Of a stretch of 64,000 nucleotides of DNA, positions 1 to 10,577 are shown piece after piece. Under the pieces are notes generated by a model, which was not told the origin of the DNA, made no database searches, and saw only the letters and a list, made by a program, of their open reading frames with translations. The translations under genes were made by a program, and so were the position numbers. Source of the stretch: Desulfovibrio aminophilus (GTDB lineage Bacteria > Desulfobacterota > Desulfovibrionia > Desulfovibrionales > Desulfovibrionaceae); the NCBI RefSeq assembly GCF_023660105.1, contig NZ_JAMHGA010000038.1:186001-250000 (forward strand), written 5' to 3'. How positions within the stretch are numbered: the first letter of the stretch is position 1; each line of letters opens with the position of its first letter.

Positions 1-1824
<1,824 letters not shown>

Positions 1825-1862
1825 GCGCGCCCCGCACCCCCCAACCGAGAGGAGAAACGCAG

Positions 1863-2207
1863 ATGATCATGATTCGAGCCATCGTCCGGCCGGAAAAGAC
1901 CGACGCGGTGCTGGCGGCCCTTCTGGACGCCGGTTTCCCGGCCGTGACCAAGTTCGGCGTGGCCGGGCGCGGCAAGCAGCGGGGCATCAAGATCGGCGAG
2001 ATCACCTACGACGAGATTCCCAAGACCCTGCTCATGAGCGTGGTGCCCGCCCAGGACAAGGACTTCGTCATCGCCACCATCATGAAGGCCGCCCGCACCG
2101 GCGAGAAGGGGGCCTTCGGCGACGGCAAGATCTTCGTCTCCCCCGTGGAGGAGGTCCACACCATCAGCTCCGGCGTCAAGGAAGCCGCCGACGGAGGCCC
2201 GGCATGA
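1863..2207 (+). CDS. nifI1: PII-family nitrogenase regulator NifI1
   Basis: A 114-residue GlnB/PII-like protein with the long T-loop segment (FGVAGRGKQRGIKIGE) and the C-terminal GDGKIFVSPVE strand of the family. A gene pair nifI1-nifI2 between nifH and nifD is typical of methanogens, clostridia and Desulfovibrio. There the NifI complex binds NifDK and blocks it in response to ammonium, with release by 2-oxoglutarate. Function is family knowledge. It starts at ATG 1863 after GAGAGGAG and ends in an ATGA overlap with nifI2, so the two are translationally coupled in the expected roughly equal amounts. Confidence 0.93.
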   Translation: MIMIRAIVRPEKTDAVLAALLDAGFPAVTKFGVAGRGKQRGIKIGEITYDEIPKTLLMSVVPAQDKDFVIATIMKAARTGEKGAFGDGKIFVSPVEEVHTISSGVKEAADGGPA

Positions 2208-2578
2208 AGGAGATCATGGCCGTCATCCGCATGAACATGATGAACCAGACCAAGCAGGCCCTCACCGCGGCGGGCGTCTCGGCCTTCTTCGCCCAGGACG
2301 CCCAGGGCCGGGGCAAGGGCCTGGTGAACCCCGCCCTGCTGGAGGGCGCGGGCCAGGGCGTGGAGGAGGCCGCGGCGCTGCTCGGCGAGAAGGGCCGCCT
2401 CTTTCCCAAGCGCGTGCTCACGGTGGTCGTGGACGACCCGGACGTGGACGCCGTGGTGGCCGCCATCACCCAGGTCAACCAGACCGGCAGGCCCGGCGAC
2501 GGCAAGATCTTCGTCATGCCGGTGGGCGACGCCGCCCGCGTGCGCACCGCCGAGACGGGCCTCAAGGCCATCGAGTAG
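2204..2578 (+). CDS. nifI2: PII-family nitrogenase regulator NifI2
   Basis: The 124-residue second NifI subunit. It shows the PII N-terminus (KEIMAVIRMNMMNQTKQAL), a T-loop enlarged compared with NifI1, and the conserved GDGKIFVMPVGDA strand near residues 100-112. It overlaps the nifI1 stop by four bases (ATGA). NifI1 and NifI2 form a hetero-oligomer that senses 2-oxoglutarate and ATP and reversibly inhibits dinitrogenase; this is known for methanogens and inferred here. nifD follows 27 bases later. Confidence 0.93.
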   Translation: MKEIMAVIRMNMMNQTKQALTAAGVSAFFAQDAQGRGKGLVNPALLEGAGQGVEEAAALLGEKGRLFPKRVLTVVVDDPDVDAVVAAITQVNQTGRPGDGKIFVMPVGDAARVRTAETGLKAIE

Positions 2579-2605
2579 CCGCAACGACAACCGCGAGGAA
2601 CAGAC

Positions 2606-4249
2606 ATGTCCGTCATCAAGAAGAAGAGCGGCGCGCTGCCGGACCCGGAAAAGGTCAAGAGCGAGATCCTGGCCAAGTACCCGCCCAAGGTGGCCAGGAA
2701 GCGCGCCAAGCAGATCGTGACCACAGCCCCGGATATGGAGACGCCGCCCGAGATCATGGCCAACGTGCGCACCATCCCGGGCATCATGACCATGCGCGGC
2801 TGCACCTACGCGGGCTGCAAGGGCGTCATCCTGGGCCCCACCCGCGACATCGTGAACATCACCCACGGCCCCATCGGCTGCGGGTTCTACTCCTGGCTCA
2901 CCCGGCGCAACCAGACCAGGCCCGCCACGCCGGAGAGCGAGAACTTCATGACCTACTGCTTCTCCACCGACATGCAGGATGAGAACATCATCTTCGGCGG
3001 CGAGAAGAAGCTCCGGGCGGCCATCCAGGAGGCCTACGACCTGTTCAGGCCCAAGGCCATCGCCGTGTTCTCCACCTGTCCGGTGGGCCTCATCGGCGAC
3101 GACGTGCACGCCATATCGCGCGAGATGAAGGAGAAGCTCGGCATCAACGTCTTCGCCTTCTCCTGCGAGGGCTACAAGGGCGTGTCCCAGTCCGCCGGGC
3201 ACCACATCGCCAACAACCAGATCTTCACCCACGTGGTGGGCAAGGACGACACGGCCCCCGAGGGCCGGTTCCGCATCACCATGCTGGGCGAATACAACAT
3301 CGGCGGCGACGCCTTCGAGATCGAACGGCTGCTGGAGAAATGCGGCATCACCCTGGTGGCCACCTTCAGCGGCAACTCCACCTACGACCAGTTCGCCCGG
3401 GCCCACACCGCCGACCTCTGCACGGTCATGTGCCACCGCTCCATCAACTACGTGGCCGACATGCTGGAGACCAAGTACGGCATCCCCTGGATCAAGGTGA
3501 ACTTCATCGGGGCCAAGGCCACGGCCAAGTCGCTGCGGCGCATCGCGGCCTACTTCGAGGACAAGGAGCTCATCGACCGGGTGGAGCGGGTCATCGCCGA
3601 GGAGATGCCCGCCGTGGAGGCCGCGCGCGAGGCGGTCCTGCCCCGCACCACGGGCAAGACCGCCATGCTCTTCGTGGGCGGCTCGCGGGCCCACCACTAC
3701 CAGGAACTGTTCAAGGAGATGGGCATGAAGACCCTTTCCGCTGGCTACGAATTCGGCCACCGCGACGACTACGAGGGCCGCCGCGTGATCCCGGACATCA
3801 AGGTGGACGCCGACTCCCGCAACATCGAGGAGATCGAGGTCAGCGCCGACGAGAAGCGCTTCCGGGCCCGCAAGACCGGGGAGCAGCTGCGGCGGCTCGA
3901 GTCCGAGGGCGTGTCCTTCAAGGAGTACGAGGGCCTCATGGCCGACATGAAGGACAACCCGGCCGCCGTCATCGACGACCTGAACCAGTACGAGGCCGAG
4001 AAGCTCGTCGAGGCCTACCGGCCCGACATCTTCTGCGCCGGGATCAAGGAGAAGTTCTCGATCCAGAAGCTGGGCATCCCCATGAAGCAGCTGCACAGCT
4101 ACGACTCCGGCGGCCCCTACGCCGGATTCACGGGCGCGGTGAACTTCTACAAGGAGATCGACCGGCTGGTGAACTCCAAGGTCTTCGCCTACGCCAAGGC
4201 CCCCTGGCAGAAGAACCCGGAACTCTCGGCCACCTACGTCTGGGAATAA
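2606..4249 (+). CDS. nifD: Nitrogenase molybdenum-iron protein alpha chain NifD
   Basis: The 547-residue alpha subunit of dinitrogenase. P-cluster cysteines are at 66 (RGCTYAGC), 92 (GPIGCGFY) and 158 (FSTCPVGLIGDD). FeMo-cofactor ligands are Cys276 (VMCHRSINY) and His497 (LHSYDSGGPY). Gln195 and His199 in SQSAGHHIAN, important around the cofactor, are present, which supports a Mo enzyme over V or Fe-only types. It is longer than the Azotobacter protein because of about 50 charged residues near 410-465, the insertion known from Clostridium NifD. It starts at ATG 2606 after CGAGGAA and is co-transcribed with nifK 20 bases later. Confidence 0.98.
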   Translation: MSVIKKKSGALPDPEKVKSEILAKYPPKVARKRAKQIVTTAPDMETPPEIMANVRTIPGIMTMRGCTYAGCKGVILGPTRDIVNITHGPIGCGFYSWLTRRNQTRPATPESENFMTYCFSTDMQDENIIFGGEKKLRAAIQEAYDLFRPKAIAVFSTCPVGLIGDDVHAISREMKEKLGINVFAFSCEGYKGVSQSAGHHIANNQIFTHVVGKDDTAPEGRFRITMLGEYNIGGDAFEIERLLEKCGITLVATFSGNSTYDQFARAHTADLCTVMCHRSINYVADMLETKYGIPWIKVNFIGAKATAKSLRRIAAYFEDKELIDRVERVIAEEMPAVEAAREAVLPRTTGKTAMLFVGGSRAHHYQELFKEMGMKTLSAGYEFGHRDDYEGRRVIPDIKVDADSRNIEEIEVSADEKRFRARKTGEQLRRLESEGVSFKEYEGLMADMKDNPAAVIDDLNQYEAEKLVEAYRPDIFCAGIKEKFSIQKLGIPMKQLHSYDSGGPYAGFTGAVNFYKEIDRLVNSKVFAYAKAPWQKNPELSATYVWE

Positions 4250-4269
4250 CCACAGGAAGGGAATCAGCC

Positions 4270-5652
4270 ATGTTGTTGCGCCACACCAAGCCGGACGTCA
4301 TGGAGCGCACGGCGCTCACGATCAACCCGGCCAAGACCTGCCAGCCCATCGGGGCCATGTACGCGGCCTTCGGCATCCGGGGCTGCATGCCCCACAGCCA
4401 CGGGTCCCAGGGCTGCTGCGCCTACCACCGCAGCGCCCTGACGCGGCACTACAAGGAGCCCGTCTCCGCGACCACCAGCTCCTTCACCGAGGGGTCGTCG
4501 GTGTTCGGCGGCCAGGCCAACCTGCTCTCGGCCATCGAGAACATCTTCACCATCTACAACCCCGACGTGATCGCCGTGCACACCACCTGCCTCTCGGAGA
4601 CCATCGGCGACGACATCCCGCAGATCGCCGACAAGGCCGCCAAGGAAGGCAAGGTGCCGTCCGGCAAGCACATCATCCATTGCAACACGCCCTCCTACGT
4701 GGGCTCCCACGTCACCGGCTTCGCCGGCATGGTCAAGGCCATGGTGCACTACTTCGCCCAGAGCACCGGGAAGCGGAACGGCTCGGTGAACATCATCCCC
4801 GGCTGGGTCGAGCCCTCGGACATGGAGGAGATCAAGCGCCTGGCCGGGCTGATGGGCATCAAGTCCACCCTCTTTCCGGACACCTCGGGAGTGCTCAACG
4901 GCCCGCTCACCGGCGAGTACCGGATGTTCCCGGACGCCGGGACCCCGGTGTCGGCCCTCCAGGCCGCCGGAGACGCCGTGGGCACCCTGGCCCTGGGCGA
5001 GTGGGCCTCGGCCGAGGCCGCCCGCCTGCTGGACTCCAAGTGCAAGGTGCCCTGCAAGGTGCTCGACCTGCCCATCGGGCTGGCCGCCACGGACCGCTTC
5101 ATCGACACCCTGCGGACCGTGGCCGGAACCACCGTGCCCGACAGCGTGGAATTCGAGCGCGGCCAGCTGGTGGACGTGATCTCCGACTACCACCAGTGGC
5201 TCTACGGCAAGAAGGTGGCCCTGGTGGGCGACCCCGACCAGCTCATCGCCCTGACCGAGTTCCTGGTCTCCCTGGACATGCAGCCGATCCACATCGTCAG
5301 CGGCACGCCGGGCAAGCGCTTCGAGGCGCGGATCAAGGAGATCACGGAATCCCTGGGCCGTCCGGTGAACGTGCGCTGCGGGGCCAACGCGGACATGTTC
5401 CTGCTCCACCAGTGGATGCTCAACGAGCCCGTGGATCTCATCATCGGCAACACCTACTGCAAGTATATGGCCCGCGACCTGGACGTGCCGCTGGTCCGCC
5501 ACGGCTTCCCGATCCTGGACCGACCGGGCCACCAGTACTTCCCCACCGTCGGCTACAAGGGCGCGATGCGCCTGCTGGAGAAGATCCTCTCCGCCCTGCT
5601 GGACCGCAAGGACCGCGACGACCCCGAGGAAACCTTCGAACTGGTGATCTAG
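4270..5652 (+). CDS. nifK: Nitrogenase molybdenum-iron protein beta chain NifK
   Basis: The 460-residue beta subunit, of the short type lacking the roughly 50-residue N-terminal arm of Azotobacter NifK. P-cluster ligands are Cys24 (KTCQPIGA), Cys49 (GSQGC) and Cys107 (TTCLSETIGDD). The TPSYVGSH stretch carrying the beta-subunit serine near the P-cluster is intact. It forms the alpha2-beta2 dinitrogenase with NifD. AGGAAGG precedes the ATG at 4270. Confidence 0.98.
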   Translation: MLLRHTKPDVMERTALTINPAKTCQPIGAMYAAFGIRGCMPHSHGSQGCCAYHRSALTRHYKEPVSATTSSFTEGSSVFGGQANLLSAIENIFTIYNPDVIAVHTTCLSETIGDDIPQIADKAAKEGKVPSGKHIIHCNTPSYVGSHVTGFAGMVKAMVHYFAQSTGKRNGSVNIIPGWVEPSDMEEIKRLAGLMGIKSTLFPDTSGVLNGPLTGEYRMFPDAGTPVSALQAAGDAVGTLALGEWASAEAARLLDSKCKVPCKVLDLPIGLAATDRFIDTLRTVAGTTVPDSVEFERGQLVDVISDYHQWLYGKKVALVGDPDQLIALTEFLVSLDMQPIHIVSGTPGKRFEARIKEITESLGRPVNVRCGANADMFLLHQWMLNEPVDLIIGNTYCKYMARDLDVPLVRHGFPILDRPGHQYFPTVGYKGAMRLLEKILSALLDRKDRDDPEETFELVI

Positions 5653-5672
5653 CCCAAAGGAGCGATGGACAC

Positions 5673-5978
5673 ATGGAAAAGCCCACCCACCACATCATCG
5701 TCTGCGCCAGCTTCCGCGTGGCCGGGGAGCCCAAGGGCGCGTGCCACAAGAAGGGCTCCGTGGCGCTCCTGCCCTACCTGGAGGAGCAGGTGCTCGACCG
5801 GGGCCTGGACGCCCTGGTCAGCGCCTGCGGCTGCATGAAGCAATGCGAGGACGGCCCCATGCTGGTCGTCTACCCCGAGAACCACTGGTACGGCCACGTG
5901 GAGGGGGAGGACGCCGTGGACGCCATCCTGGACGCCCTGGAAAAGGGCGAGGTCTGCCCCGACTACGCCCTGGCCTAG
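5673..5978 (+). CDS. Thioredoxin-like [2Fe-2S] ferredoxin of the nif operon
   Basis: A 101-residue protein with Cys11 and Cys24 (CX12C) and Cys54 and Cys58 (CX3C), the ligand layout of thioredoxin-fold [2Fe-2S] ferredoxins. Cys52 is an additional cysteine in CGCMKQC. Related ferredoxins follow nifK in several anaerobic diazotrophs. A role as electron donor or redox sensor for nitrogenase is inferred from position only. AAAGGAG lies just ahead of the start, 20 bases after the nifK stop. Confidence 0.85.
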   Translation: MEKPTHHIIVCASFRVAGEPKGACHKKGSVALLPYLEEQVLDRGLDALVSACGCMKQCEDGPMLVVYPENHWYGHVEGEDAVDAILDALEKGEVCPDYALA

Positions 5979-5999
5979 CGTAAGCGGAGGAACCATCCC

Positions 6000-6476
6000 A
6001 TGCGCTGCTCCGCGACCATCCGGCGGGCCCGTCCCGGCGACGTCGAGGCCCTTGTCGGGCTTCTGGGCCTGCTCTTCGACCTGGAGAGCGACTTCCGGCC
6101 GGAGCCGTCGCGGCAGCGCCATGGGCTGGACCTCATGCTCCGCGATCCGCTCCACCGCCGCGTGTCCGTGGCCGAACTCGGCGGCGAGGTGGTCGGCATG
6201 GCCACGGCCCAGCTGCTCGTCTCCACCGCCCAGGGCGGCCCGGCCGCCCTGGTGGAGGACGTGGTGGTGGGGCCCGGCCACCGGCGCCTGGGCCTCGGCC
6301 GGGCGCTCATGAAGGACATCGAGGTCTGGGCCGCCGGAGCCGGGGCCACGCGGCTCCAGCTCCTGACCGACCGCGACAACGCCCCGGCCTTCGGCTTCTA
6401 CGCCTCCTGCGGCTGGCGAAGCACCGCGCTCGTCTGCCTGCGCCGGAACCTCAAGCTTGAAGCGAGACTGCCATGA
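6000..6476 (+). CDS. GNAT-family N-acetyltransferase inside the nif operon
   Basis: A 158-residue single-domain GNAT protein. The acetyl-CoA pyrophosphate loop is recognisable as GPGHRRLGLGRALM near residues 90-103, preceded by the strand ALVEDVVV, and the C-terminal NAPAFGFYASCGW motif is typical. Start ATG 6000 follows AAGCGGAGG. Its stop overlaps the nifE start (ATGA at 6473-6476), so it is translationally coupled to nifE and clearly part of the operon. The substrate is unknown. It could modify a nitrogenase protein, an amino acid or a polyamine, and nothing in the sequence decides this. Confidence 0.85.
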   Translation: MRCSATIRRARPGDVEALVGLLGLLFDLESDFRPEPSRQRHGLDLMLRDPLHRRVSVAELGGEVVGMATAQLLVSTAQGGPAALVEDVVVGPGHRRLGLGRALMKDIEVWAAGAGATRLQLLTDRDNAPAFGFYASCGWRSTALVCLRRNLKLEARLP

Positions 6477-7846
6477 CCCTCGACATACTGGATGACAGAC
6501 GCGACCAGATCCGCCGCATCGGCGAGGGCGAATTCAGCATCGCCTGCAACCGCGAAAGCCTGGCCGGGGCCGTGAGCCAGCGGGCCTGCGTCTTCTGCGG
6601 CTCGCGCGTGGTGCTCTATCCCATCGCCGACGCCCTGCACCTGGTGCACGGCCCCATCGGCTGCGCGGCCTACACCTGGGACATCCGGGGCGCGCTCTCC
6701 TCCGGCCCGGAGCTGCACCGCCTGTCCTTCTCCACGGACCTCAAGGAGCGGGACATCATCTTCGGCGGGGAGAAGAAGCTCGAGGCCGCCCTGCGCGAAC
6801 TCATCGCCCGCCACGACCCCGCCGGGGCCTTCGTCTATTCCACCTGCATCGTGGGCCTCATCGGCGACGACCTGCGCGCCGTGTGCAGGCGCGTGGCCGC
6901 CGACACCGGCATCCCGGTGATCCCGGTGCAGTCCGAGGGCTTCAAGGGCAACAAGCGGGCGGGCTACGAGGCCGCCTGCGCGGCCCTGGACGAGCTGGTG
7001 GGCACGGGCGGCACGGAAGGCGTCCCGCCGGTGTCCGTGAACATCCTGGGCGACTTCAACCTCGCCGGCGAAATCTGGGTGGTGCGCGACTACTTCCAGC
7101 GCCTGGGCGTCCAGGTGGTGGCCAACGTCACCGGCGACGGCCGCATCGCCGACATCCGCCGGGCCCACGGCGCGGGCCTGAACGTGGTCCAGTGCTCCGG
7201 GGCCACCATGGAGCTGGCCCAGCGGATGAAGAAGCGCTTCGGCATCCCCTTCATCAAGGTCTCCTATTTCGGCGTGGAGGACATGGCCGACGCGCTTTAC
7301 GCCGTGGCCAAGCATTTCGAGCCCATCGCCCCCGGCATCACCGAACGCGCGGCCGCGCTGGTGCGCGAGGAGGTCTCCGGACTCATGCCCCGGCTGGCCG
7401 AGTTCCGCCGCGACCTGGAGGGCAAGCGCGCGGCCATCTTCGTGGGCGGGGCCTTCAAGGCCTTCTCCCTGATCAAGGCCTTCCGCCACCTGGGCATGCG
7501 GGTGGTCATGGCCGGATCCCAGACCGGCACCGAGGAGGACTACGCCGAGCTGGCCGCCATCTGCGACCCCGGCACCATCATCGTGGACGACGCCAATCCC
7601 CTGGAGCTGTCCCAGATCATCAAGGAGAAGGACGTGGACATCCTGGTGGGCGGCGTCAAGGAACGGCCCATCGCCTACAAGCTCGGGGTGGGCTTCTGCG
7701 ACCACAATCACGAACGCAAGGAATGCCTGGAAGGCTTCGTGGGCATGGAGAACTTCGCCCGCGAGGTCCACGCAACGGTCATGAGTCCGGTGTGGCGCTT
7801 CACGCCCCGCCGCGAGCTCCGGGAGGACACGTCATGCAGGCCGTAG
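6473..7846 (+). CDS. nifE: FeMo-cofactor scaffold protein NifE
   Basis: A 457-residue NifD paralogue that with NifN forms the scaffold on which NifB-co matures to FeMo-cofactor. P-cluster-like cysteines are present: Cys39 (QRACVFCG), Cys64 (GPIGCAAY) and Cys125 (YSTCIVGLIGDD). The distinctive NifE features are VQCSGATMELA in the cofactor region and no NifD-type His ligand near the C-terminus. It starts in an ATGA overlap with the GNAT gene and overlaps nifN by 13 bases. Confidence 0.97.
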   Translation: MTLDILDDRRDQIRRIGEGEFSIACNRESLAGAVSQRACVFCGSRVVLYPIADALHLVHGPIGCAAYTWDIRGALSSGPELHRLSFSTDLKERDIIFGGEKKLEAALRELIARHDPAGAFVYSTCIVGLIGDDLRAVCRRVAADTGIPVIPVQSEGFKGNKRAGYEAACAALDELVGTGGTEGVPPVSVNILGDFNLAGEIWVVRDYFQRLGVQVVANVTGDGRIADIRRAHGAGLNVVQCSGATMELAQRMKKRFGIPFIKVSYFGVEDMADALYAVAKHFEPIAPGITERAAALVREEVSGLMPRLAEFRRDLEGKRAAIFVGGAFKAFSLIKAFRHLGMRVVMAGSQTGTEEDYAELAAICDPGTIIVDDANPLELSQIIKEKDVDILVGGVKERPIAYKLGVGFCDHNHERKECLEGFVGMENFAREVHATVMSPVWRFTPRRELREDTSCRP

Positions 7847-9204
7847 CCGAACGTCCCGAATCCTTCGTCTCCACCACCAACGCCTGCAAGCTCTGCGCGC
7901 CGCTGGGCGCGAGCCTGGCCTTCCGGGGCATCGCCGGGGCCGTGCCCTTCCTGCACGGCTCCCAGGGCTGCGCCACCTACATGCGGCGCTACATCATCAG
8001 CCACTTCCGCGAGCCCATGGACATCGCCTCCTCGTCCCTGGGCGAGAAGCAGGCCATCCACGGCGGCGGGCCGAACCTCAAGAAGGGCCTGCTGAACGTC
8101 ATGCGCAAATACGCCCCGAGCCTCATCGGCGTGGCCACCACCTGCCTCACCGAGACCATCGGCGACGACGTGCCCATGATCCTCACCGAGTTCCGGCGCG
8201 AATTCGGCGACCTGCCCCTGCCCGAGATCGTCCGCGTCTCCACGCCCAGCTACTCCGGGACGCACATGGAGGGCTTCCACGCCGCCGTGCGGGCCACGGT
8301 GGAGCAGGTCTGCCTGGAGAAGGCCGCGCCCCGACGCACGGTCAACATCATGCCCGGCCTGGTCTCGGCCGCGGACCTGCGCAACCTGCGCGAGGCCTGC
8401 TCGGCCTTCGGGCTCCCGGCCTGCATCCTGCCGGACTACTCCGAGACCCTCGACGGCCCCTCGCTGCCCGACTACCAGACCATCCCCCAGGGCGGCGCGC
8501 GGCTGGAGGACATCCGGGCCATGGGCGGCGCGCTGGCCTCGCTGGAGCTGGGCCGCACCCTGGGCCCCCTGTCCACCGCCGGGGTTTCGCTCCTGTCGCG
8601 CTTCGCCACCCCGCTCGTGTCCCTGGGGCTGCCCCTGGGCCTGCGGGAGAGCGACGCCTTCTTCGCGGCCCTGGCCGAAATATCCGGCGCGCCGGTCCCG
8701 GCCCGCTACGAGGCCGAACGCGGGCGGCTCATCGACGCCTACGTGGACGGCCACAAGTACGTCTCGGGCAAGCGCGCCGTGATCTATGGCGAGGAGGACC
8801 TGGTGGTGGGCCTGACCGCCTTCCTGGCCGAAATCGGCATCCAGCCGGTGCTGGTGGCCTCGGGCGGCCGGGGCCGGGGACTGGAGCAGGCGGTGCGGGA
8901 GGTCTGCGAAGACCTGTGTCGCGAAACGCCCCTGGTGCGCGAGGGCGCGGACTTCTTCGACATCGCCGGGGAGGCCGAAGGCCTCGCGCCCGACCTCATG
9001 GTGGGCAACTCCAAGGGATTCCGCTCGGCCCGGAGCTGGGGCATCCCCCTGGTGCGCGTGGGCTTCCCGATCCACGACCGCTTCGGCGGCCCGCGCATCC
9101 CCCACCTGCTGTACCAGGGCGCGCAGCACCTGTTCGACACCGTGGTCAACGCCCTCATGGAACAGAAGCAGCTGTCCACCGACATCGGCTACGGATACAT
9201 CTAA
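7834..9204 (+). CDS. nifN: FeMo-cofactor scaffold protein NifN
   Basis: A 456-residue NifK paralogue, partner of NifE. Cysteines Cys18/Cys21 (NACKLCAPLGAS), Cys46 (GSQGCATYM) and the TTCLTETIGDD motif mirror NifK. The start ATG 7834 is preceded by GGGAGGA and lies within the nifE end, implying coupled translation. There is no fused NifX or NifB domain, unlike some clostridial NifN-B proteins. nifB follows 11 bases after the stop. Confidence 0.97.
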   Translation: MQAVAERPESFVSTTNACKLCAPLGASLAFRGIAGAVPFLHGSQGCATYMRRYIISHFREPMDIASSSLGEKQAIHGGGPNLKKGLLNVMRKYAPSLIGVATTCLTETIGDDVPMILTEFRREFGDLPLPEIVRVSTPSYSGTHMEGFHAAVRATVEQVCLEKAAPRRTVNIMPGLVSAADLRNLREACSAFGLPACILPDYSETLDGPSLPDYQTIPQGGARLEDIRAMGGALASLELGRTLGPLSTAGVSLLSRFATPLVSLGLPLGLRESDAFFAALAEISGAPVPARYEAERGRLIDAYVDGHKYVSGKRAVIYGEEDLVVGLTAFLAEIGIQPVLVASGGRGRGLEQAVREVCEDLCRETPLVREGADFFDIAGEAEGLAPDLMVGNSKGFRSARSWGIPLVRVGFPIHDRFGGPRIPHLLYQGAQHLFDTVVNALMEQKQLSTDIGYGYI

Positions 9205-9215
9205 AGGAGCCCGCC

Positions 9216-10475
9216 ATGTCCAGAGACCTGAGCCTTCACCCCTGCTTCAACCGCTCGTCCTCCGGCTCCTGCGGCCGCGTCCACCTCCCCGTGGCGCCGC
9301 GCTGCAACATCCAATGCGGGTACTGCAACCGCAAGTACGACTGCGTCAACGAGTCCCGGCCCGGCGTGACCAGCGCCGTGCTCGGCCCAGAGGCCGCCGT
9401 GCGCTACATGGAGGCCGTGCTCGAGCGGGAGCCGCGCATCACCGTGGCGGGCATCGCCGGACCCGGCGATCCCATGGCCACTCCCGACGAGACCCTGACC
9501 ACCCTGCGCCTGCTCAAGGAGCGCTTTCCCCAACTCCTGTTCTGCCTCTCGTCCAACGGCCTGGCCCTGCCCGCCCACGCCGAGGCCCTGGCCGAGGTGG
9601 GCGTGACCCACTGCACGGTGACCATCAACGCCGTGGACCCGGCCGTGGCCGCGCCCATCTACACCTGGGCCCGCGACGGCAAGGTCATCTACCGGGGCCG
9701 GCACGCGGCGGAAGTGCTCATCGAGCGCCAGCTCGAATCCATCCGCCGCCTGAAGGCCCTGGGGCTGGTGGTCAAGGCCAACACCATCGTGATCCCCGGG
9801 ATCAACGACCGGCACGTGGCGGAAGTGGCCCGCGCCGTGGCCGCCCTGGGCGCGGACCTGCACAACCTCATCCCCCTGCACCCCACGGCCGGGACGCCCC
9901 TGGAGGGCCTGACCGAGCCTTCGCGCGCCGTGATGCACGAACTGCGCGAGGCCTGTGGGGCCATCCTGCCCCAGATGACCCACTGCCGCCGCTGCCGGGC
10001 CGACGCCGTGGGCCTGCTCGGCAACGACCTCTCCGGCGAAATGTCCGGCTGCCTCCAGAGCCTGGCCCGCGCATCCCTGTCCGGCGTGCCGCGGCGGCCC
10101 AACGTGGCCGTGGCCAGCATGGAGGGCCTGCTGGTGAACATGCACCTGGGCGAATGCCACAAGCTGCAGATCTGGGGCGAGCGCGACGGGGCCTACGTCA
10201 TGCTGGAGGAACGCTACACGCCCGAACCGGGCAGCCCGGAACGCTGGGCCCAGCTCGCCGCGATGCTCACGGACTGCCGCGCCCTGCTCGTCTCGGCCCT
10301 GGGCCAGAACCCGCGTAAGGCCCTGGAGGCCTCGGGCCTGGCGGTCCACGAGGTCAGCGGCTACATCCCCACGGCCCTGGACGGGGTCTACGGCCGCGCG
10401 GACCTGAACGGCATGGCCGCCAAGCGCAAAAAGGGAGCGGTCTGTTGCGGCGGGGGCGACGGCGGCGGCTGCTGA
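9216..10475 (+). CDS. nifB: NifB, radical SAM FeMo-cofactor maturase with NifX-like domain
   Basis: A 419-residue fusion. The N-terminal radical SAM domain has the CX3CX2C motif at Cys30, Cys34 and Cys37 (CNIQCGYC) and further FeS-binding cysteines (HPCFN, CRRCRADA). It inserts carbide and sulfide to make NifB-co. Residues from about 300 onward (NVAVASMEGLLVNMHLGE) form a NifX/NafY-type cofactor-carrier domain, common in anaerobes. The C-terminus is a Cys/Gly-rich tail (CCGGGDGGGC) that may hold a metal. AAAGGAG precedes the ATG at 9216. It is the last gene of the operon. Confidence 0.97.
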   Translation: MSRDLSLHPCFNRSSSGSCGRVHLPVAPRCNIQCGYCNRKYDCVNESRPGVTSAVLGPEAAVRYMEAVLEREPRITVAGIAGPGDPMATPDETLTTLRLLKERFPQLLFCLSSNGLALPAHAEALAEVGVTHCTVTINAVDPAVAAPIYTWARDGKVIYRGRHAAEVLIERQLESIRRLKALGLVVKANTIVIPGINDRHVAEVARAVAALGADLHNLIPLHPTAGTPLEGLTEPSRAVMHELREACGAILPQMTHCRRCRADAVGLLGNDLSGEMSGCLQSLARASLSGVPRRPNVAVASMEGLLVNMHLGECHKLQIWGERDGAYVMLEERYTPEPGSPERWAQLAAMLTDCRALLVSALGQNPRKALEASGLAVHEVSGYIPTALDGVYGRADLNGMAAKRKKGAVCCGGGDGGGC

Positions 10476-10497
10476 ACGACGGCGAAAGGGAAACAAA

Positions 10498-10533
10498 GCC
10501 CGCGCGGCGAGGTCATCCCTCCGCCGCGCGGGC
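10498..10533. terminator. Hairpin between convergent nifB and nifA
   Basis: A perfect 12-bp stem (GCCCGCGCGGCG with its complement, 12-base loop) lies 23 bases after nifB and 45 before the nifA stop. No T-run follows on either strand, so it is a weak intrinsic terminator or an mRNA 3' end stabiliser. Confidence 0.55.
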
Positions 10534-10577
10534 CTCACGACGAAAACGGCGGAACGGAACTTCTCGTCCGGCCTTCC

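Noticed and set aside
2006-4096. 696-codon open frame antisense to nifI and nifD
   Set aside because: It is the mirror frame of GC-rich coding sequence. Its translation is full of Gly, His, Leu, Val and Asp with no family motif, while the plus strand shows intact nitrogenase proteins.
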